Assembly (NCBI RefSeq): GCF_036370855.1 | Contig: NC_088099.1 | Location: 25,511,501-25,575,500, forward strand | Direction: 5' to 3' | From: Dromaius novaehollandiae | Taxonomy: Eukaryota > Chordata > Aves > Casuariiformes > Dromaiidae | DNA: 64,000 nt | Shown here: positions 1 through 12,888 of the stretch, piece by piece | Numbering within the stretch: position 1 is the first letter of the stretch | Layout of the letters: each line of letters begins with the position of its first letter | Program-made: the position numbers and the translations under genes | Notes under the pieces: model-generated | Database searches by the model: none | Seen by the model: only the letters and a program-made list of their open reading frames with translations | Told to the model about the DNA's origin: nothing

Positions 1-54
1 TGTACAGTACATAGTAGACTAACATCATGTATTATAGTTACCTTCTAAAGTTCT

Positions 55-570
<516 letters not shown>

Positions 571-599
571 TTAAAACCATGGAATAAATACCAACCAAT

Positions 600-2310
600 G
601 AATCCTAACAATGGAGCTAGGATTGCACCTGAAAATTGTCAATGCTACTTAGAATGTAAAAACCTGAAGCAGGAAGTTTGATGCCTGACTAAAGTGGTCA
701 CAGCCTATGTCAGAACTATTCCTAGAGCTCAAGGGTTCTTCCCTTCGACTCTTGGATTTAGACCATTAGTAAAATCAAATTAATAGCTAATAGATGCTTA
801 AAGAATCCTGGTGGTATTCTATTTAAAATGATTGCAAACAATAACAGGTTTATAAATACCCAGTCTTTCATGGAACAGTCCTAGTCAGAAATGTGGAAAT
901 GAAAAGAGAGTGAATCATTACATAGTGTTGGGTGAATGTCGGCATGGTATGAACTCATTCGGTAGCTATTGCAAGACTGGAAAAAAAAAGACAAATTCCT
1001 TCCTGATTTCCATTACAAAATTAAGCAAACTTTTGGCATAATTCTTTCTATCATATACGAATGATCAAAATACTAAAACCATCTGGAGAATAGGAGATGG
1101 GAAGAATAATAACACAAGAGGCACAGTGAGAATTTCAAATGCTACAGAATATATAGGCACTATCATACATTAATTCCATCTGGGAAAACTGCAGTTTTCC
1201 TGTAATTCAATTCCAAGTGCCCAGAGCAAGTTTAGACAGCAGCTTATTAAAACATCTGATTGATAATTTTTTCTCAGTCCTTTCTATCAGGGTATAGTAC
1301 AGTGGAAGAGGAGAGTACACATAAAGGGGAAAAGAGAGAAAAAGAAGGAAAGCGAAGTGAATACAGGAAGGAATCTGAAGAAAAAGCTGACACTGGAGAC
1401 TCTCAGATACTGCTGCTAGTTGTAGTGTCCTAAATCAAATGCAGACTTGCAATGACTATGCCAAATAATTGGTGCCACACTTATTCCCACAGTTTCCAAT
1501 CCCTTTGCCAATTCAGAACAATATTAAAAATAATAATGAAATGATGTGAGGTGTTGTGCAGATACAAGACAATGATTTGGGCAACTCGGTCCAACAGCGT
1601 TCTTCCAGTCAGAATAAGTTTGGGAACTGGCAATAAGAAAAGTTAGTCTTTGAGGTTTTCAAAGTGATAACACCCAGACATCCTCTCTGCAATTCCCAGT
1701 GATGCAATTAAAGAGAGGATAATCCACAGATAATTCCAAACTTATGTATGTGAACTATCTATAAGAAAATACAGTGAAGGTGACACCATGGAGTTTAGAG
1801 TCATACCAAACTGGGTCAGAAAGTGGAATAGCTGTTAATAGGCCCTTTCACCGAGGCCCCAATGTTCTGGGATGATTTTAACTTGAATGTACCACCACAC
1901 CACTGCAGCCATATGAGGTCCTTAAGCTCCGGTAGTGTTTTGCCCAGGATAGTTAACTCACTTTCAAGACTTGGAGGAATGAGACAGACAGACAGACAGA
2001 TATCCACCAATCTGATTCCCTTCTAAAAGGGAGCTAGCTACATTTCAGCATGCAGTAGATAGACACCCCCAGCATTTTGATATTTGCATTTAAGTTTCTC
2101 AGGATGGTTGCTTTTCCATGGGTTATTAGAAAACTGTATTCAGTAAATGCACAGTGATGAAAGTGTTTCTCTTCTCATTTCCACTTCATTAGGTACTAGC
2201 ATTTCCAGGAACAATGTGCTAGCAATTCAGCTACGAAGTAGTAAAACAGCAGCTGGGAAGCCACTAAAATTTTGAGTTGTTTTGATTTAATGTTTTAATC
2301 CAGCTAAAAA
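600..2310. other. Non-coding stretch, no gene seen
   Basis: AT-rich sequence with only short chance reading frames. A small tetranucleotide GACA run lies near 1983-2000. If the candidate 5' exon near 2.46 kb belongs to FAM237B, this stretch is its intron. Confidence 0.5.
1983..2000. repeat. (GACA)n microsatellite
   Basis: Four to five tandem GACA units inside otherwise ordinary AT-rich DNA. Confidence 0.7.
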
Positions 2311-2312
2311 TT

Positions 2313-2406
2313 AAAATGATAAAGGCTCATTTGAACACCTCAAACAGGAGCAGAGACCACAATAAGCCTCAGAGACTTTGAACTAATAACTCCTACTATT
2401 CAGTAC
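2313..2406 (+). repeat. 94-bp direct repeat, copy 1
   Basis: This segment recurs in the same orientation at 4223-4313. By eye the copies differ by one substitution and one 3-bp indel. It is non-coding and I do not recognise it as a named transposon. Confidence 0.9.
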
Positions 2407-2647
2407 AAGACAGATGAGTTTCACAAAGCTAAAGAGCCGTAGTGGAAGTTATACTTACAGTGTTTCTGCGACAAGATCAAACACTCTATCCTTGAAACAA
2501 CAGTAATCAGCCACTTGAACAAAAGGAAAGAAATTCCTGAACGGGCTGCAAGTGTCCAGCAGTTGCTTGATGCTCTGAAGATGTTGGGATTATGCGGCAG
2601 AGATCCTGGGAAGACGCTGGCACTGGCAACACAGCAGCAGTGGCAGC

Positions 2648-2649
<2 letters not shown>

Positions 2650-2679
<30 letters not shown>
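2650..2679 (+). repeat. (CAG)10 trinucleotide repeat
   Basis: Ten uninterrupted CAG units, preceded by interrupted CAG/CGG units from about 2632. Read on the minus strand this is (CTG)10, lying in the candidate FAM237B 5' exon. It translates to poly-Ala or poly-Leu only in spurious frames. Confidence 0.9.
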
Positions 2680-2681
<2 letters not shown>

Positions 2682-2819
2682 TTAACTCAGGTCGGTGGAG
2701 AAGGAGAGAGGGAGCTCGTGGTGGAGAGCCCCACCTCCCTTGGCAGCAGTCACCAAGTGTCAGCCCAGACCCTGGCTCAGGGGTCTCACCTGCAGAACAG
2801 CTCTCACTATTGGAAAGTG

Positions 2820-2853
2820 CGTGTGTGTGTTTCTGTCTGTGTCTGTGTGTGCA
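2820..2853 (+). repeat. Imperfect (GT)n microsatellite
   Basis: Alternating GT interrupted by TTTCTGTCT; about 34 bp. Confidence 0.75.
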
Positions 2854-2959
2854 TTGGAGGAAGGGGAAAGAGGGCTGACAGAGGGGAAAAAATACAATGG
2901 ATAGCAAATCATCTTTCTTCAAATCAGTAACGCGAATGCTCTCCCCATTTTATAAACCC

Positions 2960-4220
2960 AGGTTTCCGTCTGCTATCCTGCCTGCCCACCAGAACATAAA
3001 CCCGCAACATTTCAAAGTAATGGAAAATGGACCTGCAGTAAAGAATTTATAGCACAGTGTACATGTAGAAACTCTCTGACCTGAGGTTAATTTTGTACTA
3101 TGTTTAAAAATCTCTAGCAACCCACTTGCCGGCATCTCCAGAGTGTTTCAATGTCATTTTACCTATACTTGACAACAGCCCCTCCAGAACACCAGAGCCA
3201 GCACCAGCTCTGTGAGTTGGAGTTTGTGTCCCATGACTTTCAGTGAGGAGCAGCCCAGCTATGCCATTTTTAAAGACTCCTCTTTTCTGTTGTCTTCTTT
3301 CTTATTAGTTACTCTCTGTGCTAAGGAACTAGGCTTATCTGAGCATTTAGAAGAGTTCCATTTCCTTCTAGGAAGAGAAGCTTATGAAGGAGTCCAGCTT
3401 ACTTAAAATCTGAATGTTTTTTTCCAATGCTGAAAACATGCTTTCTCATTCTACTCACTTAGGTTCTTACGATAACCAGTTGTGATGGTCGATCAGATAT
3501 TGAAGTATAAGACTGAAAATAGGGACACAGATTCTAGTTACAGCTGTTGTGGATTTTCCATGTGTCTATGTAAAAGTCCAGTAACTTCTATATCTTGCTA
3601 GTAAAATGAGGTTAAAAATGCCATTTTAATGCAGAGGGGTGTCATGAAGCCCAGAGCAATACAACTTGTAAAAGACCTTCAGTTCCTTTGATGGTAGATG
3701 TTCTTTTAGTGCAAAGTCTACTCCTAAGGTCAAATTCATTTACATAAATTTACAGTTCTGTTTGTCCCTCAGTGCTGGCACTTTATATTGAATAGCTCAG
3801 GCAACTCCACACACAGCAAACTGGTTTTCTGGACCTAGTTCTAGGTATCTAACACAGAGTGGTGCCTAATTCAGGGTAGGTTGCCCAAAAATTAGAATCT
3901 GCAAAGATAAGGGTTTTTATAGCTATCTTGTCTTATATAATTAATGTTTTGATTGTTTTACACAGATTTTTCTGACTAAATTTTCACCTCCAACCCATAT
4001 TCAAATCACCTTTTAGCTCACCAAGGAAAATGAATTTGTCGTGTTCTGAAATGCAGTTTCTTTTTGGCAGAACTCTTCATACACTGCATACATGCCATCT
4101 AAACTCTACAAGGAGACTTTGCCTTTCAAGGAAGGTCATCAGTCTTTCATCTTCGAAAGCACTTAAGTCTACTCAAAGTTTGTCGAAGTGAAACGACCAG
4201 CATCCACCACCACTGAACTC
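2960..4220. other. Non-coding stretch
   Basis: No long reading frame, splice-flanked conserved frame or RNA gene was recognised between the candidate FAM237B promoter and the second copy of the 94-bp repeat. Confidence 0.5.
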
Positions 4221-4222
4221 CT

Positions 4223-4342
4223 AAAATGACAAAGGCTCATTTGAACACCTCAAACAGGAGCAGAGACCACAAGCCTCAGAGACTTTGAACTAATAACTCC
4301 TACTATTCAGTACGAATTCAGTACTATTCAGTACTATTCAGT
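4223..4342 (+). repeat. 94-bp direct repeat, copy 2, with a tandem tail
   Basis: Bases 4223-4313 are a near-identical copy of 2313-2406. The copy then runs into a short tandem array of a roughly 10-bp unit (GTACTATTCA, about four units, to about 4342). Copy 1 has only one such unit, so the array grew after or during duplication. Confidence 0.88.
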
Positions 4343-4344
4343 AT

Positions 4345-7300
4345 TTTCACAAGCGTACTGTAATTCTGTGTATCTTTCTAACCTTCTGTTGTTAGTGGTG
4401 AGATTTTAACTCTACATTTAGTTGCCTCACTTTATGAGAGTCAAAAATTCCTACAGTTGGAGAAATGTAACAAAATCAGTTATTAAAAATAACGCTATTG
4501 ATCATGCCTCAGAAATGTTCCTGAATGTCTATGCCCGCTTTTACACTAATGTATTACATCTAAAACAACATTTCCTCCCCTTTGCTAGTGTCTCAGGGCA
4601 TCTCCTCACCCGGCTGACCTGTAGTGCCTTGTCACTTACCAGAGAAGGGTTCCTGACCTGAGCAGTACTGCCTAAGGGATTTCCTGGTCCTTTTCACATT
4701 GTATCTACATGGAAAGAAGCTGTTTTACTTCTCCCTCACCTACTGAGAGCTGGAAATGGCTCTCAACAAGGGAGAAGGCTGGGAATTCCTGTAGTATGGT
4801 GCTGGTTGTAGCATTGCCTTGCCATGTGGTCGGGAGTGCAACTCTTATTTCACTTTAAATTTGGGTCTAGATGTTTGCTCATGAAGAACAGCTTGCAGCC
4901 CGTGACCTTCAAGCAGTGTGGTTTCATCTATTAACTTAAGATATCAGAGTCTGTCCTACATGTTGTGAGACTCTGTGAATGTAAAGCGTTTCGAAGACAT
5001 ATGGCATGAGGAGTGCTAAACAGAGTTCCTCTGCAGAACCAAATTTGAAAGCCAAAGGAAAATACCCACATGGAAAGTTTAATTAGAAGACCAGTTTCTT
5101 TTTCATATACCATCATTCTAGCACAATTTGGGGAGAAATACTTTATCTTAAAGTACTGTTCAGACAACTTAAAAACAAGGGCTCCGGCTGTTGTCTGCCT
5201 GGTAACTGTCTCACAGAAATAATGTCATTAGAAAGGCTCTTCTAAGGATCACAGCAGAAGGTAGGTACCTGAGGCACTCGTAAGACTTGGGCTGCCCTGC
5301 AGCTTTGCTCCTTCTCTTTAAAGAAGAGACATGAAATTTCAAGTGGCAACTATTCAAAGGACCATTAAAATGTTTCATCTGGCAAGCAGCAGCAAGGACT
5401 CTGGAGCTCTGGCTCCATACAGGATTGAGACCTCACTGAACCTACACGCGAAACCAATAGCGCTCTTTAAGGTTGTCTGTGTAGTTTGGTCTTAGTAAAT
5501 CTTTTGCATAATATGTTGCCTGAAGAAACTCTGTCTGCTCTATACCAGAAAAGGTCTGGTGTAACCACATCGCTAGCTCTTCCTTTCCTGCATTTGAGTG
5601 TCATTCACTAGATCAAGATTATAATTTAAACTTTATTTTTCCATGCAATACATTATCATATATGAATAATAATATACATAGAACCAAAATGTCTGAAGCA
5701 CTTAGGCATGTAAAACTGCCAGCAGTCCCAGTTCCAGAGAACCTCCTATCTTTGAAGGCAACACTGATAAAAATACAGAACAACTATGGAGTAAAATTGG
5801 ATCTACTAGGGTTTCATAATATGCTTTGGTGGACAATTTCTGTCATGAAAACAATGTATACAGTATTAAAGGCAAATAAAAATCTGCTTTGAAAGTGACA
5901 ACATTCAGAACAATTCCAGCAATCTTCTAGAAGCCTTTCCAGCATTACTGATCTAAACATTGTTTCAAAATACTGCTTCAAAATAATAACCATCTTTGAA
6001 CCTAAACAGCTTTAAGAACAAAACATGTGGAACATTGGAATATAGTTAGCTTATCTCTGAACTTTTTGTATCATTAAAAGAAGCTAAAGCTATATTGAAT
6101 GTAATTACACCTTGAAATTCTAAAGAAGCATTAATAACCAAGGAGATTAAAGCGTTAGGAAGACTGTGCAAGGAACCTACCTTTCAAAAAGCTCCTTCAT
6201 ATTATTAAGCAAAATAGTTTTCAGTAAATTTTCAAATTAAGAAAGCTTTTCCTCTTTCTGTTTGTTTTCTGGAGTATCAAATTTATCAACATGATTAATC
6301 TTGTGGTGAAACAGCCATTCAAAGGTATTTAAAGGCATTTAAAGAAGGAGGTAGGTAGCCCCTTAGGCACTGCAACAATTCCTTCTTGTCATTTAGTTCC
6401 CATTTATAACTTTTAGGTGCATTAGCACAAGATACTGGTGTAAGCACAGTGATTTCCGTTTACTCCAACTGCCATTGACGCCAGTTCTCAATTCCTTTTC
6501 TTCATCATACAAGTATATTTTTATCTAATGCCCTTCTCTTGCTTCTCCTAATCTAGTTAATAAATCCACCTTTTTAACCTTAAAGTGAGGTATTCCCAGA
6601 ACACAATTACAGAAATCAAAATTATAAGAAATAGATTTTTCTTAGGACTTTTTTAAATAAAAAATGGAGTTCTCTACTCTTTTGGAAGTCCTGTGTCATC
6701 AACAATGTTCTCTTAAAAACATTAAGAACTTACTTACATGAAAACACTTCGATAATATCTAAATATTCACCTCCCCAAGTGAAAACTGTTTTAAAGGCTG
6801 GTTGTCATATTTCATTTCCATTCATATGCTTGACAGTCAAGCACTGGGACCTTATAAACTATGTGAGAAAACTACCTGGAACACAGAGTTTAATCCATGA
6901 ATTTAAAATGTCAGAGATCGAAATTACTGATAACTAATAATTCTGCAGGATGTTACATAAAGATGGTAGGATGGGACTAAAGAAGTACCACAAAGAAAGA
7001 CACTGATCACATTTATTAGGTAAGTATTACTATTACGATTTCAAGTTCAGAAAAGGTAAGGTAAAAGAAAGTCAATTTGTGACTATCTTCATAAAATCTC
7101 ATGTACCATAAAGCTACACAAAAGCTCAGCTCTAAGGTGAAAGCCCTCAATACAAGAGCCCCTGTCCACACACCTGGGAAAGCAGATTTTTTTCAGTCAA
7201 TGACTAAATATAAAGGAGATTTTGAGAAAAAATTTGTTGTGTTCTCCATTCTGCAAAGGTATTCAGGAAGAATTCAAAAGATGCTAGCTATACCAATGTG

Positions 7301-9380
7301 CAATCCACTGAGTGCACAGGGTCCTGTGATCCAGCACAGTTATTTCACAGATTAAGATTTGTGAGATAGAATTAAAGAAAATGGTAGCTCATTCTGTGAT
7401 TTTGAGGCATTTTTTAATTGATAACGGAGCTGAGGCAAAATAAAGCATGCTCAGAACTCCTCCAAGGTTCCATAGCACAAGTTTTGACCTGTTCTACTTC
7501 AGCTGATTCTTTTTAATATAATGGTGGAAGTATCTCCATCTGGTGGCACTTTTTCGTACTGACAACCATATCCTTGGCATTGGTTAAATCTCCTTTAAAA
7601 AATAAAAAAATAAAACTGTAAAAGTAATACATTAATTTTTTAGAACATCTGGACTTCAGATACATTGGTGTAGTTATTTCTTTCAACTTCAAAGACCTTT
7701 CTGCCAGCTTTCCAGTATTGTAATGAAGTGTTGTTTGCATGTTTAGAAAAGCACAGAAAGAAAACTGACTCACATTTTTAATTATTTCAATTCTACTTTA
7801 AAATAAAGCTGTGTTGTTAAAAACATTTCCATTGATGTTAGCTCTTTTCCAGACCGAGAAAATACTGCACATAAACTATAAATTTCAAAGAACTGCTGCT
7901 GGAAGTTTTAAAATTCTGGTGGAAAGAGATTTTATAGCTTGTTCTTACCACAGTTGGTGACAGTCACTGTAGTACCTAGTGATTTCTATCATGAGAAAAA
8001 AGAAAGTGGTAAAACTGGGATATGATGTAGCAGTACCTTTGTCATTTTCAAGCTATCATATACAAGCATTTGAAGCTGCAACCAAAGCAAAACAAGCAGG
8101 AACTGAAGCATTATTTAGCATGAAACTCAGAATATGTACCATGTGTAAATCAGTTAAGGGAATTTTTCAATGCTAGTAGCCATCTGTATGACTGAATTAT
8201 AGCTATCTCTGTGACTACACATCTGCACACTCTTACGTAAATACGATTCACTGAAAAATTGAGTCACCCTCTGTATCACTGATTAGCAGTAAAGAAGTAA
8301 TAGAAGTGATGTTCTACAATCAAGCTTGACAGTGAATGGACTCACAGTCCTGCTACTTAAGTTCAAGTATGGCGCACCCACTATGTGATTAAACAGCCAA
8401 CACAAACCAAAAGATAAGGATGATAGAATCAGTACCCCCTGGCAAAACAGAGTGTCTCTTTAGATAAGCAGACACATTTTTAAAGCACAAAAGTTAGTAA
8501 ATAAGCCATCTAACTACCTTAAAACTTCAGAGTTCTAAATGATTACAGTGCATTTTCAGTAATTTTTAGCATTGTGTATGAGCAACCATGTACATAGTGG
8601 TATAAAAGATTCCAGAAAATGCAAAATGGCACATTTCAAAGGAAATATTTTGTTAAGTTGCTTAACTTCCTGCTCTTGTCAGCATGAGTTTGCTCGGTGC
8701 TGAAATGAATTGAATGTTAATGTCAATGGATTTAATACTTTCATCTCACAAGCTACATAGGAGAGACCAATTTTTCTTTGTTTCTCTTTTTTCAGCTTAA
8801 GCTGTTGGTTGATTATATGCAGTTGAATTAACCTTAGCTAGTGACTCTGCTGGTATCTCTCACAAGTCTACACATTCATCTGTTGTTGGATTTGACCTCT
8901 CACTGTGTGTTAAGAAAGCTCAGCATATTTAATTTAAGGCTCTGCTAGTCAACAAGCTATAGACCCTGCTACTCCCAACAGCCACAGTGATTCAATGGTA
9001 CTAAATTCAAATAGTAATCGTCTTAAGAGAAGAACAAATCATGAGAGCACAGGGTAATTTGATACATGTGCATTGGTATCCAAGGTGAGCGCAGGGACTA
9101 TGACACTGGGCTGATCCTTGAAGAACCTCGATAACCCTCTTGCCATCTGCAGCTTCCCCACATTTTCTCTGTCTCATCTAACAATTCGCCTGCTAATCCC
9201 CTTTCTTTTTCACCCTTTCCTATATAATACCACGTCATGCTTTAGTGAAGTCGCACAAGCACAACCCAACTTTTGCTCATTTAAAGATGTCTGAACTTTG
9301 TTTACAATTCAGATCAGACTCCCAAATCCTTCACATATTATAAAGCTTAAATCTGTACAAAGTATTGTGCTGATATATTC
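4345..9380. other. Non-coding intergenic stretch
   Basis: AT-rich DNA with scattered reading frames of under 90 codons and no recognised homology. No CpG island, tRNA or clear transposon was identified here. Confidence 0.5.
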
Positions 9381-9389
9381 ATAAGCATT

Positions 9390-10640
9390 TGCACAGTAAC
9401 ACAGAATAGAAAGGTCCTCCTGAATCAAAGTTCCCTAACACTACAGAAAGCTCTCCTGCACAGCCGCCTCATAAATTTAACAAGCATCAGATTAAAAAGT
9501 TTTGGTTTTGCTCCCACTAATCTCATGGAAAAGCTGTTTCAGAACATGATTGCTCTACTGACTTTATTCCGATTTCCTGACTAAATTTATTAACAAATAG
9601 TTCATACTGGTTTGTTCTCATGCCAACATTGTCCTGCAAATTAAATGGTTTTCATCCCTCATGTTTTTCTTTCCTGATATAATTATAGACAGTATGCATA
9701 ACCCCTCTCTTTGTTTTGTTCAAGTAAACAAGCAAAGCCCAGTCTAAAATCTTTGCATATGAAAGGCTCTCAGTCCCTCCGATGATCCTTCTAGCCTTTC
9801 CCTACCTCTGTTTCAGTTCAACTTTCTTGATTTATTTAGAACTACAGAACAATTATTTAGAAATCTTCACAGTATCCCAAACGAAATCTCACCAGGGTCC
9901 TAGACAATGATAGTAATACCTCCCTACTTTAACCAGAAACACATATCCTGAAATATTCTCTGGACTTATATATCATCACCAGATTTCATCAATATGCTCT
10001 TACTGATTGTACCAGGTATACTAGGAAAAATATTAAAGAAAATCATCCCACAACCACCCCTTGAAGCCTAGTATCTTCCTTTTCAAACTTACTGGTGGCT
10101 ATTTCACTTCACGGTTTCCTCTCCTAATCCCCATTTTCTCATTCCTTCCCAGGTGATACAGTATCAAATGCTTTATTGACATTTTTTTCTAGATCCATAC
10201 ATCTCTGGCAAACCTGTATTTCTCTAAAGCTTTGCATACAATTTAAGCCAGACTTATGGGTCTGTGGTTGGCCAGATCACTTCTCTCTTTTTAAGTATAA
10301 GCAATTACAGCCCAGCTTCAGCCCACTTGACTTTAAACACTTATCCGAGAGAGACAAGAATCCAGAGGGAGCCATCCAAGATGTGACTTGCCCTCAGCAG
10401 ATGTCTCTCTCCACCGACTAGAAAGGGAGTCTAGCCAATCAGCCTCCCAACTAGAACTCCTCAGGCCTTAAACAGGATGCTAGGCCTATGTCTGCTATTT
10501 TCCAGTCATGTGGTACTATTATAGATTAACAGATCTGTTCAAAACTCCTAGATTTTATGTACCACCTGTTTCATAATTTCAGATGTAGTCCACATGATCT
10601 GAAAGCATGACTCAAATGCAAACCTCCATAGTTTTGCATT
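9390..10640 (-). mobile_element. Ancient CR1/L3-type LINE fragment (reverse transcriptase to 3' part)
   Basis: Read on the minus strand, bases 10183-10154 encode NVNKAFDTVS, a match to the D-L-x-K-A-F-D-T-V motif of CR1-clade reverse transcriptases. Plus-strand landmarks occur in the usual antisense order: the 3' ORF block (around 9700-9830), then the KAFDTV block, then the stretch resembling 'ctgtrgttncccrgatcac' near 10260-10280, and the 'ttctccagtcatgtggta' block near 10495-10515. The frame is broken many times and divergence is high, so the copy is old and inactive. The 5' part of the element is absent or unrecognisable. Confidence 0.8.
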
Positions 10641-10649
10641 TGTTTGCAG

Positions 10650-12340
10650 TTGTAGTCACTTCTGCTTCTATTCTGTCATTCACCCTGTCCATCTAACCTT
10701 TGTCCACATGGTCAAACTATTGTGACACTGACGAAAGGTATACATTTAATTTGGGAGATTTAACTTATACTTGCTAGATGACAGTCACATCTTTTCCTGC
10801 TCTCTCATTTATATAACTGGAAAATCTGCTTTTAAGATTCCATTACAATACAATACAGGCATGTCTAATTTGTAGAAATTTTAAGTATCTTAGCTGAAAC
10901 AGAATTCATAGCAACTGGCAAAAATAACAAGGAACTGCAGAAAAAGCAGGTCAATAATAATCAACAGAGCGAAAAGCTTCTGAATGTATTTTTTACATAC
11001 ATGTTGGTAGAAGGAAAGGGATCAGAAAGTGGACTAAGACCTTATAAAAATACTGCTAAAAGCTCCCGTTCAATATGATGCTTCAAGACAAAAAAAAGCC
11101 TTTCATACTGTAGTATCTTGTAAATTTTTATTCAGTTGCAGTATTTTATTCATTCAAGACCATCATGAGCAATCATTCTGAATGACAATCATACCTCTTC
11201 TGTACAGTCCTGTGAGTAATCCAGTTGCAAAATAAAATTTGTTTTTTAAAGTCTGAGAGAGGAAGTGTGGTCAGTTGATAAACACAGAATTAGGAATTTG
11301 GATTGATTATTCATTGTTGCCTGATTTCTTTTAAAAATAAATTGTCCTTTTTCCTAGTCTGTATCTAAAATCTTAGCAAATTGAAGGTTTCTTTACCCTA
11401 AGTAATTAAAAACCACGTAGAACTATATATACACAGATTTGTTTTAAATATGGCTATTGTCCTTTTATTATTTACAAAATAAAGCTAAAATAAAATTAAG
11501 CAAGAAGTCCAAACAATAACATATAGAAGAATCAAATTATGCAGCTACTATTGCGCATGTATTTCGTAAAGCTGATTTCCAAATCTGGTGTCCTAGGCCA
11601 TGAAGCAATTAAGACAAATTTATATTCTTAAAACAGCACTGGACAACACTCGTATGCTGTGATACATCCTGGCTACTCATCAAATGTTCTGTTGAGCTGT
11701 TTAGCATGTATATGGCACAATGCTTTTTACAATCTGCTTTTATTATGCAGCAGATAAAATCAGATGTTAAACCGATTTTAAGTATTAAATTACTCTAAAA
11801 AGTAATGACTCCCCTCAAGTTGTTTACAAATGAACTTAAGAAAATATGACCTACTAGAAAGGCTGGAACATGTGAAAGATGGAACAGAAGAAATATTTAC
11901 TTTTTCCATGACGACTGGTTTGTGCTTTAGAAAAAAAAATGTGAGAATGTGCTAATAGTATCTGAAAAATACTTTGCTACAAAATAGACTTATGGAAGAC
12001 TTAATTGGGGGGGCATTTTTTTCATCAGTCCTACCCCCCTGATCTTACTAATTTTGTAATTTAAAAAGTAATTGCTCGCTTGCAACCATTTAAAAAATGC
12101 TAAACACCACACAGCTGATTAAAAGCGTGCACTGTCAACACTGGGATCCCTATCCTGAAGGATAGCCTCTTTTAAAGTTCAGGCTCCGATTTGCTGAAGG
12201 AAACACTTTACCAATTTGTTCAACAGGCTTTACAGGGTCCAGCTGCCGAGGCAGAGCCAACAGCAAACTCTGCATCTAACCAGGAAACAGTTTCCAGGGA
12301 AAATACGTCGGAGCTTGCACACCTTGCCAAGACCTCGCAG
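10650..12340. other. Non-coding stretch upstream of the GTPBP10 island
   Basis: AT-rich sequence without a recognised gene; part of 10640-10800 may be the most decayed continuation of the LINE. CpG density rises sharply from about 12.35 kb. Confidence 0.5.
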
Positions 12341-12590
12341 CTCTCGAGGCCGGGGCCTAGCTCTCCCCTCAGGAGCCCCTGCCCGTATCTCCGCCTGAAA
12401 TACCCCAACTCTGAGGATTCTGAGGGGTTGGGAGGAGGTGGGGAGCCAGCCCTGCCCCTCGCCGTGCCCGCGGCGCCGAGGGGACCGGTTTCCTCAGCCG
12501 CGCCCGGTGCCGCAGCTGCCTCAGCACCTGCCTCAACACCACCACGCTCCCCGCGCCACCAACGGCCGCGCGCCCAAGGGTGGGACTGGC

Positions 12591-12602
12591 CGCGCATGCG
12601 CA
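12591..12602 (+). promoter_or_regulatory. NRF1 binding site
   Basis: CGCGCATGCGCA is a perfect match to the NRF1 palindrome (YGCGCAYGCGCR), about 255 bp upstream of the GTPBP10 ATG. NRF1 drives many nuclear genes for mitochondrial proteins, which fits the product. Confidence 0.8.
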
Positions 12603-12647
12603 TGGCGCGGGGCGGCCTCGCCCACACCGCCGCCACCGGCGAGCGCG

Positions 12648-12658
12648 AAATGGCGACC
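12648..12658 (+). promoter_or_regulatory. YY1-like element
   Basis: AAATGGCGACC resembles the AANATGGCGGC motif found near many housekeeping start sites. It lies about 200 bp upstream of the ATG and could mark the transcription start zone. One core-flank mismatch keeps this tentative. Confidence 0.4.
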
Positions 12659-12855
12659 GCCGCCAGCGCGGGAGGAGGGTGCGGGCCCGCTACGGCTACG
12701 CGGCTCCCAGCTCTCCGCGTCCCGGCCCCGCCGACCGCCCCGGGCCTCAGGAGCCACCGCGCTGCTGCCTCCGTCCCGCCCGGCGCCGCCTCCCCGCCCC
12801 GCTGCCGGCAGCCTTCGCGCGCCGCCGCAGACCGGGCGGAGGCGGAGGCTCCACC

Positions 12856-12888
12856 ATGGTGCGGGGCGGCGGGGCGGTGCTGCGGAAG
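12856..12888 (+). CDS. GTPBP10: GTPBP10 exon 1 (coding part)
   Basis: Eleven codons, [11 protein letters not shown], ending at donor GTCAGT in phase 0. A short basic, Gly-rich leader that could serve as a mitochondrial targeting start. Confidence 0.9.

Larger units (their letters stand above)
2459..2920 (-). other. FAM237B: Candidate 5' non-coding exon and promoter of FAM237B
   Basis: On the minus strand a consensus donor GTAAGT begins at 2458, so an exon could end at 2459 and splice to the acceptor before 438. About 490 bp upstream (minus sense) is a TATAAAA box at 2954-2948, which would place transcription start near 2920. The interval is locally GC-richer and contains a CTG run in the sense of transcription. 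This is inference: other GTAAGT donors exist in the region, and the 110-codon minus frame here is dominated by the repeat. Confidence 0.3.

Noticed and set aside
2590-2930. Plus-strand 112-codon frame with poly-Ala and minus-strand frame with poly-Leu
   Set aside because: Generated by the CAG/CTG repeat and neighbouring GT microsatellite; no homology or splice support.
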